Source: Longimicrobiales bacterium (lineage in GTDB: Bacteria > Gemmatimonadota > Gemmatimonadetes > Longimicrobiales > Gaopeijiaceae). Taken from it: 64,000 nt of DNA. The translations under genes were made by a program, and so were the position numbers. Below are positions 25,459 through 34,060 of this stretch, in pieces. The stretch lies in NCBI GenBank assembly GCA_029245345.1, contig JAQWPM010000022.1:62001-126000 (forward strand). Direction: 5' to 3'. The notes under the pieces are model-generated. The model was given only the letters and a program-made list of their open reading frames with translations, did no database searches and had not been told where the DNA came from. Numbering within the stretch: position 1 is the first letter of the stretch; the number at the start of each line of letters is the position of its first letter.

Positions 25459-25716
25459 ATGACCGAGGAAGCACACCCAAGCGCGGGTGAGAATGGCTTC
25501 GAGAGGATCGATCCGAAGTTGAACATGTTCGCGCTTGCGAACGGTCTGGACCTGATCAAGTCGGACCGGGCGAGAAGGCTCACGTGGTTCACGGGGTCTG
25601 CTTGGCCGACCGAATCCCCGGCGGAGGCCACAACCACTTTCGTCTCAGACGCAGTTCCCGCCACGGAACTGAGCGCCACGCTTGAGCAAAGCATCACGGT
25701 CACCAATGTCCTCTGA
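25459..25716 (+). CDS. Small conserved-looking hypothetical protein
   Basis: 85 residues, preceded by a good GGAGG 6 bp before the ATG. The first 45 residues (NGFERIDPKLNMFALANGLD and SDRARRLTWFTG) look like a folded domain. The end (ATELSATLEQSITVTNVL) looks helical. Family not recognised. The frame overlaps the start of the uracil-DNA glycosylase gene by 11 bp. A small internal deletion is possible, because the middle (WPTESPAEATTTF) is of low complexity. Confidence 0.5.
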   Translation: MTEEAHPSAGENGFERIDPKLNMFALANGLDLIKSDRARRLTWFTGSAWPTESPAEATTTFVSDAVPATELSATLEQSITVTNVL

Positions 25717-26428
25717 GGCCAGCCATCCCGACCGCATGACCGCGCGCTCCATGGACGCGCTCCAGGCGCGCATCACACAGTGCCACCTTTGCTCCCGCCT
25801 CGTCGAATGGCGCGAACAGGTGGCGGTGGAGAAGCGCGCCTCGTTCAGAGACGACGAGTATTGGGGCCGCCCCGTACCGTCATTCGGTGACCCCAACGCC
25901 CGAGTGCTCGTTGTCGGGCTCGCGCCCGCCGCCCACGGCGCCAACCGCACCGGGAGGATGTTCACCGGCGACAGATCTGGCGACTGGTTGTACGGAGCAC
26001 TTCATCGGGCCGGATTCGCCAACCAACCCCGCGCAACAGCCGTCGACGACGGCCTCGAGCTCCAGGACGTCTTCGTGTCTGCCGCGGTCCGCTGTGCACC
26101 CCCTGCCAACAAACCGACCGTACAGGAACGAGACGCGTGCCGGCCCTGGCTGGACGAGGAGCTCAACCTGCTCGCTCAACTCCGGGTGGTCGTCGTGCTG
26201 GGCAGCTTCTCCTACATCCAGGCGCTGAAGGTGCTTGGAGACCGAGGCTTGGACGTGCCGAAGCCCCGGCCACGCTTCGGCCACGGTGTGGAAGTCGACC
26301 TCGGGGCACTGACCCTTATCGCGTCGTATCACCCGAGCCAACAGAACACGTTCACCGGAAAACTGACCGAGCCGATGTTCGACGGGATCTGGCAAAGGGC
26401 CCGAGCACTCACGGGACGGCGGCCTTAG
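25706..26428 (+). CDS. Family 5 uracil-DNA glycosylase (UdgB type, 4Fe-4S)
   Basis: 240 residues. Four cysteines for an iron-sulfur cluster are visible: QCHLC (Cys26, Cys29), then AVRC and DAC. Active-site block VVGLAPAAHGANRTGRMFTG and late SYHPSQQNTFTGKL are diagnostic of UdgB. Members remove uracil, hypoxanthine and other deaminated bases from DNA. The ATG at 25706 is used; an ATG ten codons later (25736) is also possible. The start overlaps the preceding small ORF. Confidence 0.92.
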   Translation: MSSEASHPDRMTARSMDALQARITQCHLCSRLVEWREQVAVEKRASFRDDEYWGRPVPSFGDPNARVLVVGLAPAAHGANRTGRMFTGDRSGDWLYGALHRAGFANQPRATAVDDGLELQDVFVSAAVRCAPPANKPTVQERDACRPWLDEELNLLAQLRVVVVLGSFSYIQALKVLGDRGLDVPKPRPRFGHGVEVDLGALTLIASYHPSQQNTFTGKLTEPMFDGIWQRARALTGRRP

Positions 26429-26464
26429 TTCGCAGCGATGGAGGTGCCGCTCTACTTTAGCATC

Positions 26465-28027
26465 ATGAAGAAAATGCTCCTTGGGGTCGCGCTGGCGGCC
26501 TCCACCGGAATCGGCGTCGCCCCCATCCACACCGCCGCACAGAATGTCGGGGGCGTCGAACTCATCGAACTCACGATCGCCCAGGCACACCAGGCGATGC
26601 TCTCGGGAACGCTGACCGCTCGCGAACTGACCCAGGCGTATCTGGATCGGATTGATGCGTACGACAGAAACGGCCCGACGTTCAACTCCATCATCCTCAT
26701 CAATCCGCGTGTGCTCGAACGCGCAGATGAGCTGGACGAGTCGCTGCGCAGCACCGGGTCACTGACGGGAGCGCTTCACGGCATCCCGTTCATCGTGAAG
26801 GACAACTACGACACACACGACATGCCCACGACGGGCGGTTCCGCCTCGCTCGAAGGCTCCATGGCCGCGGACGACGCGTACCAGGTCAGGAAGATCCGCG
26901 AGGCTGGGGCAATCATCCTCGCCAAGTCGAATCTGGCCGAGTTCGCGTTCACCGCGCTGGAGACGGTTGGGTCGATGCTTCCTGGTTGGACCTTCAACCC
27001 TTATGCCCTCAATCGTGTGACTGCGGGCTCCAGCGGCGGCACCGCTGCCGCTGTGACGGCCAACCTCGGCCTGATCGGGCTCGGCACCGACACTGGCAAC
27101 TCCATCCGAGGACCGTCCAGCCACAACGGACTCGTGGGCATCCGGTCTACGCAGGGACTCACGAGCCGCGACGGAATCATACCGTTGTTCGCCCACCGTG
27201 ACATTGGCGGCCCTATGGCCCGCACCGTCGAGGACGCCGTTCGTGTCTTCGACGTCATCGTGGGGACCGACCCGAACGACGCCGTGACCGCAGAGGCGGA
27301 TGCGCGCCGCGCTGAATCGTACATGGACTTCCTCGAGGACGACCTGACCGGTCTTCGCATCGGCGTGGTCGGACAGATCGCGTACAAGGCGAGCGCGCAC
27401 CCGGAGATCCTGCTGCGCTTCATGGAGTCCTTTGACGATCTGCGCGCGCTCGGCGCTACCGTAGTCGAGGACTTCCACATCGAAGACCTCGACGAGCTGC
27501 GCGAAGGCACTGGATGCTCCCGCTTCCGCTATGACATCGAGAACTATCTGGCAGATATCCCGAATCCGCCCGTGCGTACGCTTCAAGAAATCGCGGACGG
27601 CGGCAAAGTTTACCGGACCGTCATGCCAACCGTGCGTCGCTTCCTCACCTTCGAGGGAACGCCGGATACGAACGAGCAGTGCATCCGCGGCCGTGCCCAA
27701 GAAGAGCGATTCCGGGTCGGCCTCAGAGCTGCGATGGCCGAGTATAGCGTCGACGCCATCATCTATCCCAGCTGGAGCAACCCGCCCCGGCTCGTTGGAG
27801 ACATGACCACCCCGGCTGGGGACAACAGTCAGTATCCAGCACCCCCAACAGGCTTCCCCGCGCTCACCGTGCCCATGGGCTTCGTGCGGGACGCGACGCT
27901 ACCCGCCGGCCTCCAGGTGCTCGGCGACGCCTGGTCGGAACCGATCCTTATCCGGATCGCCTACGCCTATGAGCAGCGCACGCAGCACCGGAGGCCACCG
28001 GCAACGGCCCCCGCACTGGGTCGGTAG
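26465..28027 (+). CDS. Exported amidase (amidase signature family)
   Basis: 520 residues with a signal peptide ending near TAAQ. Ser-cisSer-Lys triad: Lys112 in PFIVKDNYD, cis-Ser190 in AGSSGGTAA and nucleophile Ser213 in TDTGNSIRGPSSHNG. The C-terminal blocks FPALTVPMGF and IRIAYAYEQRTQHRRPP are intact; the fragment at 5770-5990 is a decayed relative. Substrate unknown, but extracytoplasmic location suggests scavenging of amides or peptides. ATG at 26465 chosen because KKMLLGVALAA begins the leader. Confidence 0.93.
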   Translation: MKKMLLGVALAASTGIGVAPIHTAAQNVGGVELIELTIAQAHQAMLSGTLTARELTQAYLDRIDAYDRNGPTFNSIILINPRVLERADELDESLRSTGSLTGALHGIPFIVKDNYDTHDMPTTGGSASLEGSMAADDAYQVRKIREAGAIILAKSNLAEFAFTALETVGSMLPGWTFNPYALNRVTAGSSGGTAAAVTANLGLIGLGTDTGNSIRGPSSHNGLVGIRSTQGLTSRDGIIPLFAHRDIGGPMARTVEDAVRVFDVIVGTDPNDAVTAEADARRAESYMDFLEDDLTGLRIGVVGQIAYKASAHPEILLRFMESFDDLRALGATVVEDFHIEDLDELREGTGCSRFRYDIENYLADIPNPPVRTLQEIADGGKVYRTVMPTVRRFLTFEGTPDTNEQCIRGRAQEERFRVGLRAAMAEYSVDAIIYPSWSNPPRLVGDMTTPAGDNSQYPAPPTGFPALTVPMGFVRDATLPAGLQVLGDAWSEPILIRIAYAYEQRTQHRRPPATAPALGR

Positions 28028-28057
28028 TCGGTCCAATGCCAACCACAGAGACGCGTG

Positions 28058-29740
28058 TTACCGCCGAGCCCTGAGCTCGCGGTAGGTGATCTCGCCTGTC
28101 GGGAGCACGATCTCGACATCTCGCGCGGACCTCGCGGTGCCGTCCACGCTCAACTCAATACGCGCCTCGGCGGGCGCTCCGCACACCAAGTAGCGCCCGT
28201 CGGAGCCGGTCCTGAACTCGCGCGTGAAGGTGTCGGTCATGCCGCCGGACCTGGCGGCCTCCCACTTCGCCGTGACGGTCACGGCCTCCACGACCTCGCC
28301 GTCTGGGTCGACGACCCGACCCGTTAGTACGGCCCGCACGTCGCCTTCACTCGGGCACATACCGGCCGCCACACTCCTGAAGCGTGGAACGGCCAGGAGG
28401 ACGTCCGCCCTGTCGGCGTCTTCCAGGGCAACCTTGATGAACGGCGACGCCACTCCCCAGAGTGACAGGTCGGCATGGAAGAACGAGACCTGATACTCAC
28501 CGGCCGGCAGCCCACTAATCTCAAAAGCGCCATCAACATCCGAATCCGCCGAGAAGCGTGTCCCCAGTACGGCAACGCGCGCTCCAGCCAGCGGTCGGCC
28601 CCGGATACTGTCGAAGACCGTTCCTCTGATCTCCGCCGATCCCGTTGCTCCGTCGCCTGCTCCCGCGTTCGTCGCGATTTGCCTCACCCGACCGCCGACA
28701 TCGAAGTAGCCGGCCACCTCCGATCGACTCACCGAGCCCGGCCCGTAGCGCACGCCGACCTGTGGCATGCGGATGTACCAGTCCGACACGATCCACGTCC
28801 CGGACGGCAGGTAGCGGAACCGAACTTCTCCGCCCGACTCGTTCGCGGGCAACCAGTCGATGTTCGCATAGCGGTACTCGAGGCTCTGGAGTTCGGCAGT
28901 GGTCGAGTCCACCCACAACGTGCCGAGCACGTCAGGGACACGGCGCGTCCGAGTGGGCTCGAAGTGCAACCCGATCAAGTCCCGATCCTCGTCGTGATCC
29001 ACGATGGAGAAACAGTGCTGAGCGAGGAACACATCGGCCAAGAGTACGTCGGCATCGGGCGCGTAGTAGGCCCGATCACCCTCCGCACCCTGAACGAATC
29101 CACCTTCAGTCAGGAATTCCGCAGAAGCCGAAACGAACGGGCGCGTGGCGAACCCGATCTGTAACTCGGTGCGCTCACCCGACAGTGATTTGAGGCCCGC
29201 GGACCATTCGCGCTCATACTTCTGAATTCTGAAGCGCGCCAACTGGTCCTTTTGCACGACAGAGCTGACCTCGAGCGCCTTCCGAATCTCGTCCCACCAG
29301 CGCTGGATCTGTAACGCCTCCGCCGGATCGATCCGGCACCCTTGGACTCGCGTGTCTACCACGAGGCCTTCAAGCTCCACCGCGTTGTCCGCCATCGTGA
29401 CTCTCACGAAGTGCACATCGCCCGCCGGGACCTCGAACACCTCAGTCGTCGTCGTGGCAAGTCCGATTCGGGCTGCGACAGCCCTGAAGCGTCCAGCCCG
29501 AGGCACCTCAACGACGAACCTCCCGGACGCGTCCGACAGCACTGCCCCCACGCGAGTCCCCGCCTCACTCTCGACCGTAACCAGAACACCTGGTAGTGGA
29601 GCCGAACTCTGGGCCTCGACGACCACCCCCGTCACCCCCTGGCCCGCGACTCCGCCCGGGGTCAGAGCAACGGTGAGGCCCAGGAACACGACGAGTGCCC
29701 CCTGCCATGTGGTAGTTGATGCGGATCCGCGTGGTGTCAT
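28058..29740 (-). CDS. Exported protein with two carboxypeptidase-regulatory-like domains
   Basis: 560 residues, signal peptide ending near GVAGQ. An N-terminal regulatory-like sandwich (GVVVEAQSSAPLPGVLVTVE then GRFVVEVPRAGRFRAVAARI) and a second one about residues 360-445 (IRGTVFDSIRGRPLAGARVA and GAFEISGLPAGEYQVSFFHA) flank a 220-residue middle of no recognised fold. A third, shorter sandwich ends the chain. No catalytic residues are seen; it is probably a surface or periplasmic structural/binding protein. The 5' end lies 67 bp from the divergent asparaginase gene. Confidence 0.85.
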   Translation of the reverse strand: MTPRGSASTTTWQGALVVFLGLTVALTPGGVAGQGVTGVVVEAQSSAPLPGVLVTVESEAGTRVGAVLSDASGRFVVEVPRAGRFRAVAARIGLATTTTEVFEVPAGDVHFVRVTMADNAVELEGLVVDTRVQGCRIDPAEALQIQRWWDEIRKALEVSSVVQKDQLARFRIQKYEREWSAGLKSLSGERTELQIGFATRPFVSASAEFLTEGGFVQGAEGDRAYYAPDADVLLADVFLAQHCFSIVDHDEDRDLIGLHFEPTRTRRVPDVLGTLWVDSTTAELQSLEYRYANIDWLPANESGGEVRFRYLPSGTWIVSDWYIRMPQVGVRYGPGSVSRSEVAGYFDVGGRVRQIATNAGAGDGATGSAEIRGTVFDSIRGRPLAGARVAVLGTRFSADSDVDGAFEISGLPAGEYQVSFFHADLSLWGVASPFIKVALEDADRADVLLAVPRFRSVAAGMCPSEGDVRAVLTGRVVDPDGEVVEAVTVTAKWEAARSGGMTDTFTREFRTGSDGRYLVCGAPAEARIELSVDGTARSARDVEIVLPTGEITYRELRARR

Positions 29741-29807
29741 GCCAGACCTGGCTGAGCGTGCTATGGTGACGCATTCAACATACGCCACACTGAGCACAGA
29801 GTATCTC

Positions 29808-31058
29808 ATGGACAGACGTGACTTCGTAAGGACTACTGCCGCAGGCGTCGCAGCAGCCGCGACACCCTCGGCGCTCTCGGCGGAACTCAGCCGAGTCGCT
29901 CCCGCCGTCCACATCCGGCGGGCCCGTCCACTTCTCGTCGCCGACGTCTCTTCCATCCGATACAAGAACGGCGGCCCCGAGAGTGCCATCGAACGAGCAT
30001 ATCGTGGCATCACCGAGGGTGAAGACATCCTCGACGCATGTGTTGCAGGTGTGAACATCCCGGAACTCGACCCCGAAGAAGCCGGCATCGGCTACGGAGG
30101 TCTGCCCAACGCAGACGGGAACGTGCAGCTCGACTCCTGCCTCATGCACGGCCCACGAAAATGGGCTGGCGGTGTGGCTGGGATCGAAGGTGTAAAGACA
30201 CCGTCGCTCGTGGCGAAGGCGGTCGCCGAACTCACGGACCATCACCTCATCGTCGGTGAGGGCGCCCGCGAGTTCGCGCGCTCGCTCGGTTTCGACATCC
30301 ACGACGATCTGAACACGGAGCACTCTCGCTCCATGTGGCTGGAGTGGCGCCGCCGGGTCGACCCCGGCCATTGGCTGGACCCGGAAGAACGCATCGGCGG
30401 AATGAGCCGCGCGGGGGAAGACACTGACCCTGACACCATCGGGCGGGGCCGAGGCCGGTCATCAGCTCCGACCGAATATCGACGAGATCCCGAACACGAA
30501 GCTCGACTCCAGCGCTTCTACGACGCCAGCCTAGACGCCGGCCTCTCCATGGTGGACGACGGCCTCATCGACGCCAACTCGTTCTGGGGCACAACGAGCA
30601 TGGAGTGTGTGAATCAGAACGGGGACATCTGCGGCGTGACCACGACGAGCGGCTTGTCCTGGAAGATCCCGGGCCGGGCAGGTGACTCCCCCATCCTGGG
30701 TGCCGGCCAATACGTCGACAACGACGTGGGGGCCGCGGGCTCAACCGGGCGAGGCGAAGCCAACCTCTATAATTGCGCCTCGTTCTTGATCGTCGAGAAC
30801 ATGCGCCAAGGGATGTCGCCGAAGGACGCCGGGATGGCCGCACTCACACGCATCAAGGACAATACCATCGAGTCGCGTCTCCTGAACTCACGAGGCCTGC
30901 CGAACTTCGATGTACGCTTCTTCGTGCTGAACAAAGCCGGTGAGTACGCCGGAGTGGCTATGTATGGTCAGGGTGAGTCGATGTTCGCCGTTTGCGACGA
31001 GAACGGCGCGCGTGAGGAACCCCTAGAGGGCCTACTCGAAGGACCGCAGCGCGACTAG
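29808..31058 (+). CDS. Tat-exported asparaginase-2/aspartylglucosaminidase
   Basis: 416 residues. A twin-arginine leader (MDRRDFVRTT followed by an Ala-rich segment) directs export of the folded enzyme. The Ntn-hydrolase core shows the self-cleavage site WGTTSMECV, with Thr262 as the new N-terminal nucleophile. It is followed by TTTSGLSWKIPGRAGDSPIL and GAGQYVDNDVGAAGSTGRGE, blocks typical of glycosylasparaginase. It would release aspartate from glycosylated or plain asparagine. A 60-residue acidic/basic spacer (residues 170-240) precedes the cleavage site. Confidence 0.92.
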   Translation: MDRRDFVRTTAAGVAAAATPSALSAELSRVAPAVHIRRARPLLVADVSSIRYKNGGPESAIERAYRGITEGEDILDACVAGVNIPELDPEEAGIGYGGLPNADGNVQLDSCLMHGPRKWAGGVAGIEGVKTPSLVAKAVAELTDHHLIVGEGAREFARSLGFDIHDDLNTEHSRSMWLEWRRRVDPGHWLDPEERIGGMSRAGEDTDPDTIGRGRGRSSAPTEYRRDPEHEARLQRFYDASLDAGLSMVDDGLIDANSFWGTTSMECVNQNGDICGVTTTSGLSWKIPGRAGDSPILGAGQYVDNDVGAAGSTGRGEANLYNCASFLIVENMRQGMSPKDAGMAALTRIKDNTIESRLLNSRGLPNFDVRFFVLNKAGEYAGVAMYGQGESMFAVCDENGAREEPLEGLLEGPQRD

Positions 31059-31087
31059 CCGTTCGAAGTCAGACACTTCGGACTGGT

Positions 31088-31519
31088 CTAGGTAGAGCGT
31101 TTCGCCTTCGCCTTGGGCCTGGTCTTCTCCTTGGTCCGCTTGTGCGACGGCCCGATGCGGCGGCCCATTTCAACGAGAAAGGCGGTTCGGTCCGAAACGG
31201 GCTCAATCCGCTTCATGCCCGACTCGAGTGCGTCGAGGATGTCCGCCTCAGCTCCCACCTGACGCAGCACGATGTGCCCAGCAAAGACCATGGCTGGGTT
31301 CCCGAAGGGCGGAGTCTTGGGCTTCCCTCGACCCCTCGGTATGACGGGCGCCCCAGTGCAACCCAAGAGGTGAAGTGCCGGCCTCATCGAAGCGGCGACA
31401 TTGATCACTTGTTGCGGAGTCGGCGCGGCCGGAGAGAGCGCTGTGACGCGCCTTGCCACCAGCTCTGCCAAGGCCAGCGCGATGAGAATTCCGTTGGCAG
31501 GCAGCGCCAGGAAACTCAA
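31088..31519 (-). CDS. Hypothetical protein, TTG start
   Basis: 143 codons from a TTG; the frame stays open 23 codons further upstream (RLIDISVAAGSIASGL) until a stop but offers no ATG or GTG. It has a hydrophobic Ala/Leu segment near the N-terminus, a middle VIPRGRGKPKTPPFGNPAMV and a Lys/Arg-rich tail. No family recognised. Codon use on the other frames of this stretch is worse, so this is the best candidate in an otherwise empty 660-bp gap. Confidence 0.4.
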   Translation of the reverse strand: MSFLALPANGILIALALAELVARRVTALSPAAPTPQQVINVAASMRPALHLLGCTGAPVIPRGRGKPKTPPFGNPAMVFAGHIVLRQVGAEADILDALESGMKRIEPVSDRTAFLVEMGRRIGPSHKRTKEKTRPKAKAKRST

Positions 31520-31718
31520 GCCGCTCGCGATTGAGCCGGCGGCGACAGAGATATCGATGAGCCTGGGCGTTTCCTGGGTGTACTCCGCCTAACCTCCCTG
31601 CCTCGCCTCGCCACAAGCTTTGGATACGCCTGGCGGCCGCAGTTTCCCGTCGGACTCGCGACAGCGGGCTCGGCCCCGCACATTGCCCGACGCACTGTAA
31701 CTCTGCCGGGAGGCCGTT

Positions 31719-32747
31719 TTGAGGACCCCAATCACCAGGCTCGTGACTCGCCTGTCGCTCACAGTGGCCGTGGTCACGTTGGCCATCGGCATCTCGGCCG
31801 CGGCGCCGGTCGAAGTCGCTGCCCAAGACACGCTCCACTTCGAGCCGACCATCGGATATCCAACGGTCGACGTGCGTGACCCGGTCGCGACGATCCGCCC
31901 TGGCACGGTTCTGATCTCACGCACGAACCACAGCGACTACTACGAGCCCGGAGGCGGCCCCTTCCCGGGCGAGGTCGGACCATTCTGGATCGAAGGCGCC
32001 ACCACGAATGACATCCTGGTCGTTGAAGTCCTGAAGGTGCAGCCGAACCACAACTTGGCCGGGGCCCAGTTGTACCCCGACTTCGGCGGGCTCGCCACGG
32101 ACAGCCGCTCACGCTTCCTCAACGACCCCATCGAGGCGCGCCGGTACGAATGGGCCCTAGATACAGAGGCCATGACCGGCACGGTGGACCTGCCCGATTC
32201 CGAAATGAGCAGCATCACCATCGACCTAAAGCCAATGCTCGGCCGAGTCTCCGTAGCTCCGGCCAACGGTGAAGCCTTCGCAGGCCTCTGGCCGGGCAAC
32301 TTCGGCGGCAACATGGACGCACCCGAGATCCGGGAGGGCACGACGGTCTATCTGCCCGTATGGAACGACGGAGCCTACTTCTACTTCGGAGATGGTCACG
32401 CCGCCCAGGGCGAAGGTGAGGTGAACGGCACCGGACTCGAGACTTCGATGGACGTGGCGTTCCGCATCAGTCTCATCAAGGGCGAGACCATCGCATGGCC
32501 CCGACTCGAAGACGACGACTACATCATGGTCGCCGGTAGCGCGCGTCCGCTGATCGACGCGTTCCGGCTGGCGCACGTCGAGCTCGTCGAGTGGCTCGTG
32601 GACGAATACGGCTTCGGAAAATGGGACGCCTATATGCTCGTCGGGCAGTTAGGCGAGAGCACGGTCGCCAACATTGTCGACCCGATCTACACGGTGGTGG
32701 CTAAGTTCCCGAAGAAACACCTGCCGGAGTCGAACAGAGAGCGCTGA
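31719..32747 (+). CDS. Exported acetamidase/formamidase-family protein
   Basis: 342 residues from a TTG with GGGAGG 5 bp upstream; no better start exists. The signal peptide ends near EVAAQ. FmdA/AmdA family blocks: TNDILVVEVL, APANGEAFAGLWPGNFGGNM and YLPVWNDGAYFYFGDGHAAQ with GEGEVNGTG. Family members hydrolyse formamide or acetamide in the cytoplasm; an exported version is less usual, and its substrate is open. Confidence 0.88.
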   Translation: MRTPITRLVTRLSLTVAVVTLAIGISAAAPVEVAAQDTLHFEPTIGYPTVDVRDPVATIRPGTVLISRTNHSDYYEPGGGPFPGEVGPFWIEGATTNDILVVEVLKVQPNHNLAGAQLYPDFGGLATDSRSRFLNDPIEARRYEWALDTEAMTGTVDLPDSEMSSITIDLKPMLGRVSVAPANGEAFAGLWPGNFGGNMDAPEIREGTTVYLPVWNDGAYFYFGDGHAAQGEGEVNGTGLETSMDVAFRISLIKGETIAWPRLEDDDYIMVAGSARPLIDAFRLAHVELVEWLVDEYGFGKWDAYMLVGQLGESTVANIVDPIYTVVAKFPKKHLPESNRER

Positions 32748-32843
32748 CCGCGCATTCTCTCTGTAACAGCCGGGCGGCCACCCGCGAAGCGATGAGGCAC
32801 CCCTGCGGGTTCAGCAGAGTCATACCCTGCACGAGAGGTAGCT

Positions 32844-33212
32844 GTGTTCTTCAAAAAGAAGCCCAAGGTCGAAGCTCCCATCGATGACATCGGGGACGAC
32901 GATTTTCAAGAAGAGGTCTTGAACGGCGACGGCATCACCGTCGTCGACTTCTGGGCTCCGTGGTGCGGCCCGTGCCGCATGATGGCTCCCATCCTGAACG
33001 ACATCGCCATCGAATTCGCAGGGCGAGGTGTTCGGGTCGTGAAGGTGAACACGGACCTCGCGCAGGAGACAGCTTTACAATTCGAGATCCGATCGATCCC
33101 GACCCTAATCTTCTTCAAGGACGGAGAGCCGCTCTTCCAGTTCGCCGGATTGGTGCCGAAGAAGGTCTTGGACCGAGAACTCAACACGCTCTTGGGCGAG
33201 GCGACGGCCTAG
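32844..33212 (+). CDS. Thioredoxin
   Basis: 122 residues from a GTG start with GAGAGG upstream. The redox site is WAPWCGPCRMMAP (Cys41, Cys44) and the cis-Pro loop is RSIPTLIFFKDG. A basic N-terminal extension (FFKKKPKVEAP) of about 18 residues precedes the domain. There is no signal peptide, so it is cytoplasmic. The stop overlaps the convergent methyltransferase gene by 4 nt. Confidence 0.95.
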   Translation: MFFKKKPKVEAPIDDIGDDDFQEEVLNGDGITVVDFWAPWCGPCRMMAPILNDIAIEFAGRGVRVVKVNTDLAQETALQFEIRSIPTLIFFKDGEPLFQFAGLVPKKVLDRELNTLLGEATA

Positions 33213-33883
33213 GCCTTCCGCCCCACGACGACCTTTATGGGCCCGTTCTCCCAAACGCATTCGGCTTGGAAGCCCACAGCCCGCATCGCCTCCAATTCGA
33301 CCTCGAGGGGGAAGTACGTGTCCTCTTCGGCCCACTGGGCGAAGTGAGCGAACGCCTCTTTCCGGTCGATGCCGGAGGTGGCCATATGCTCGGCCCAGGC
33401 TTCGTACGTCGCATCTCTGACAGCAGGATCGGCGGACATGGTGGCGTCTGCGTTCACGAAAACACCGCCGCCCCACAGCGCGGCATGGATGCGCCCGAAG
33501 AGTGCCTGCTTTTCCTCTATGGTCGGCACATGATGAAGGGCCAGCGAAGCCGAGACCGCATCGCACGACGGTAAGTCATCGAGGAATGAGCGCTCTCGGA
33601 ACCGCGGCCGCCACTTGAATGGCAGGAGCCGCGTGCGCGCCTGCTCGAGCATCTCGAGGTCCACGTCCAGAAGCTCGATCGAGCGGACAGCGCTCCCTCT
33701 CAGGATCGCCGCAGACAGCGCCCCCGTTCCCGCACCCAAGTCCAGGACCAGGCCCGGGTCGACAGATGTCACCTCACGAGCAGCGACAGTCAGCATCTCT
33801 TCATAGCCGGGAATGAAGCGCCGAATCGTGGCGTCGTACTCGTCGATGTCGAGTCGTAAGTGACTGCTTACAGAATGGCTCAT
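33209..33883 (-). CDS. Class I SAM-dependent methyltransferase
   Basis: 224 residues. Motif I is LVLDLGAGTGALSAA, the post-I acidic residue lies in IELLDVDLEML, and motif IV is CDAVSASLALHHVPTIEEK, typical of small-molecule methyltransferases. Substrate unknown. ATG at 33883 with GGAG about 9 bp upstream; a frame to 33964 has no conserved residues. Convergent with thioredoxin. Confidence 0.9.
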   Translation of the reverse strand: MSHSVSSHLRLDIDEYDATIRRFIPGYEEMLTVAAREVTSVDPGLVLDLGAGTGALSAAILRGSAVRSIELLDVDLEMLEQARTRLLPFKWRPRFRERSFLDDLPSCDAVSASLALHHVPTIEEKQALFGRIHAALWGGGVFVNADATMSADPAVRDATYEAWAEHMATSGIDRKEAFAHFAQWAEEDTYFPLEVELEAMRAVGFQAECVWENGPIKVVVGRKA

Positions 33884-34060
33884 GCGCTGACACTCCAAAG
33901 GATCTGCCCAGCCGTCAACCGATCCCCAGCATCTCGGCTCCCTTGCGGGTCTAAGTAGGCACACCTAGACCACATGAGGGCGCAGGCATCCGCCAGCACC
34001 TGTATCGCGTCGAAGTCGAGCCACCCTCGGCTTTGCCACTAAAGAGGCACAGGGGGTTTC

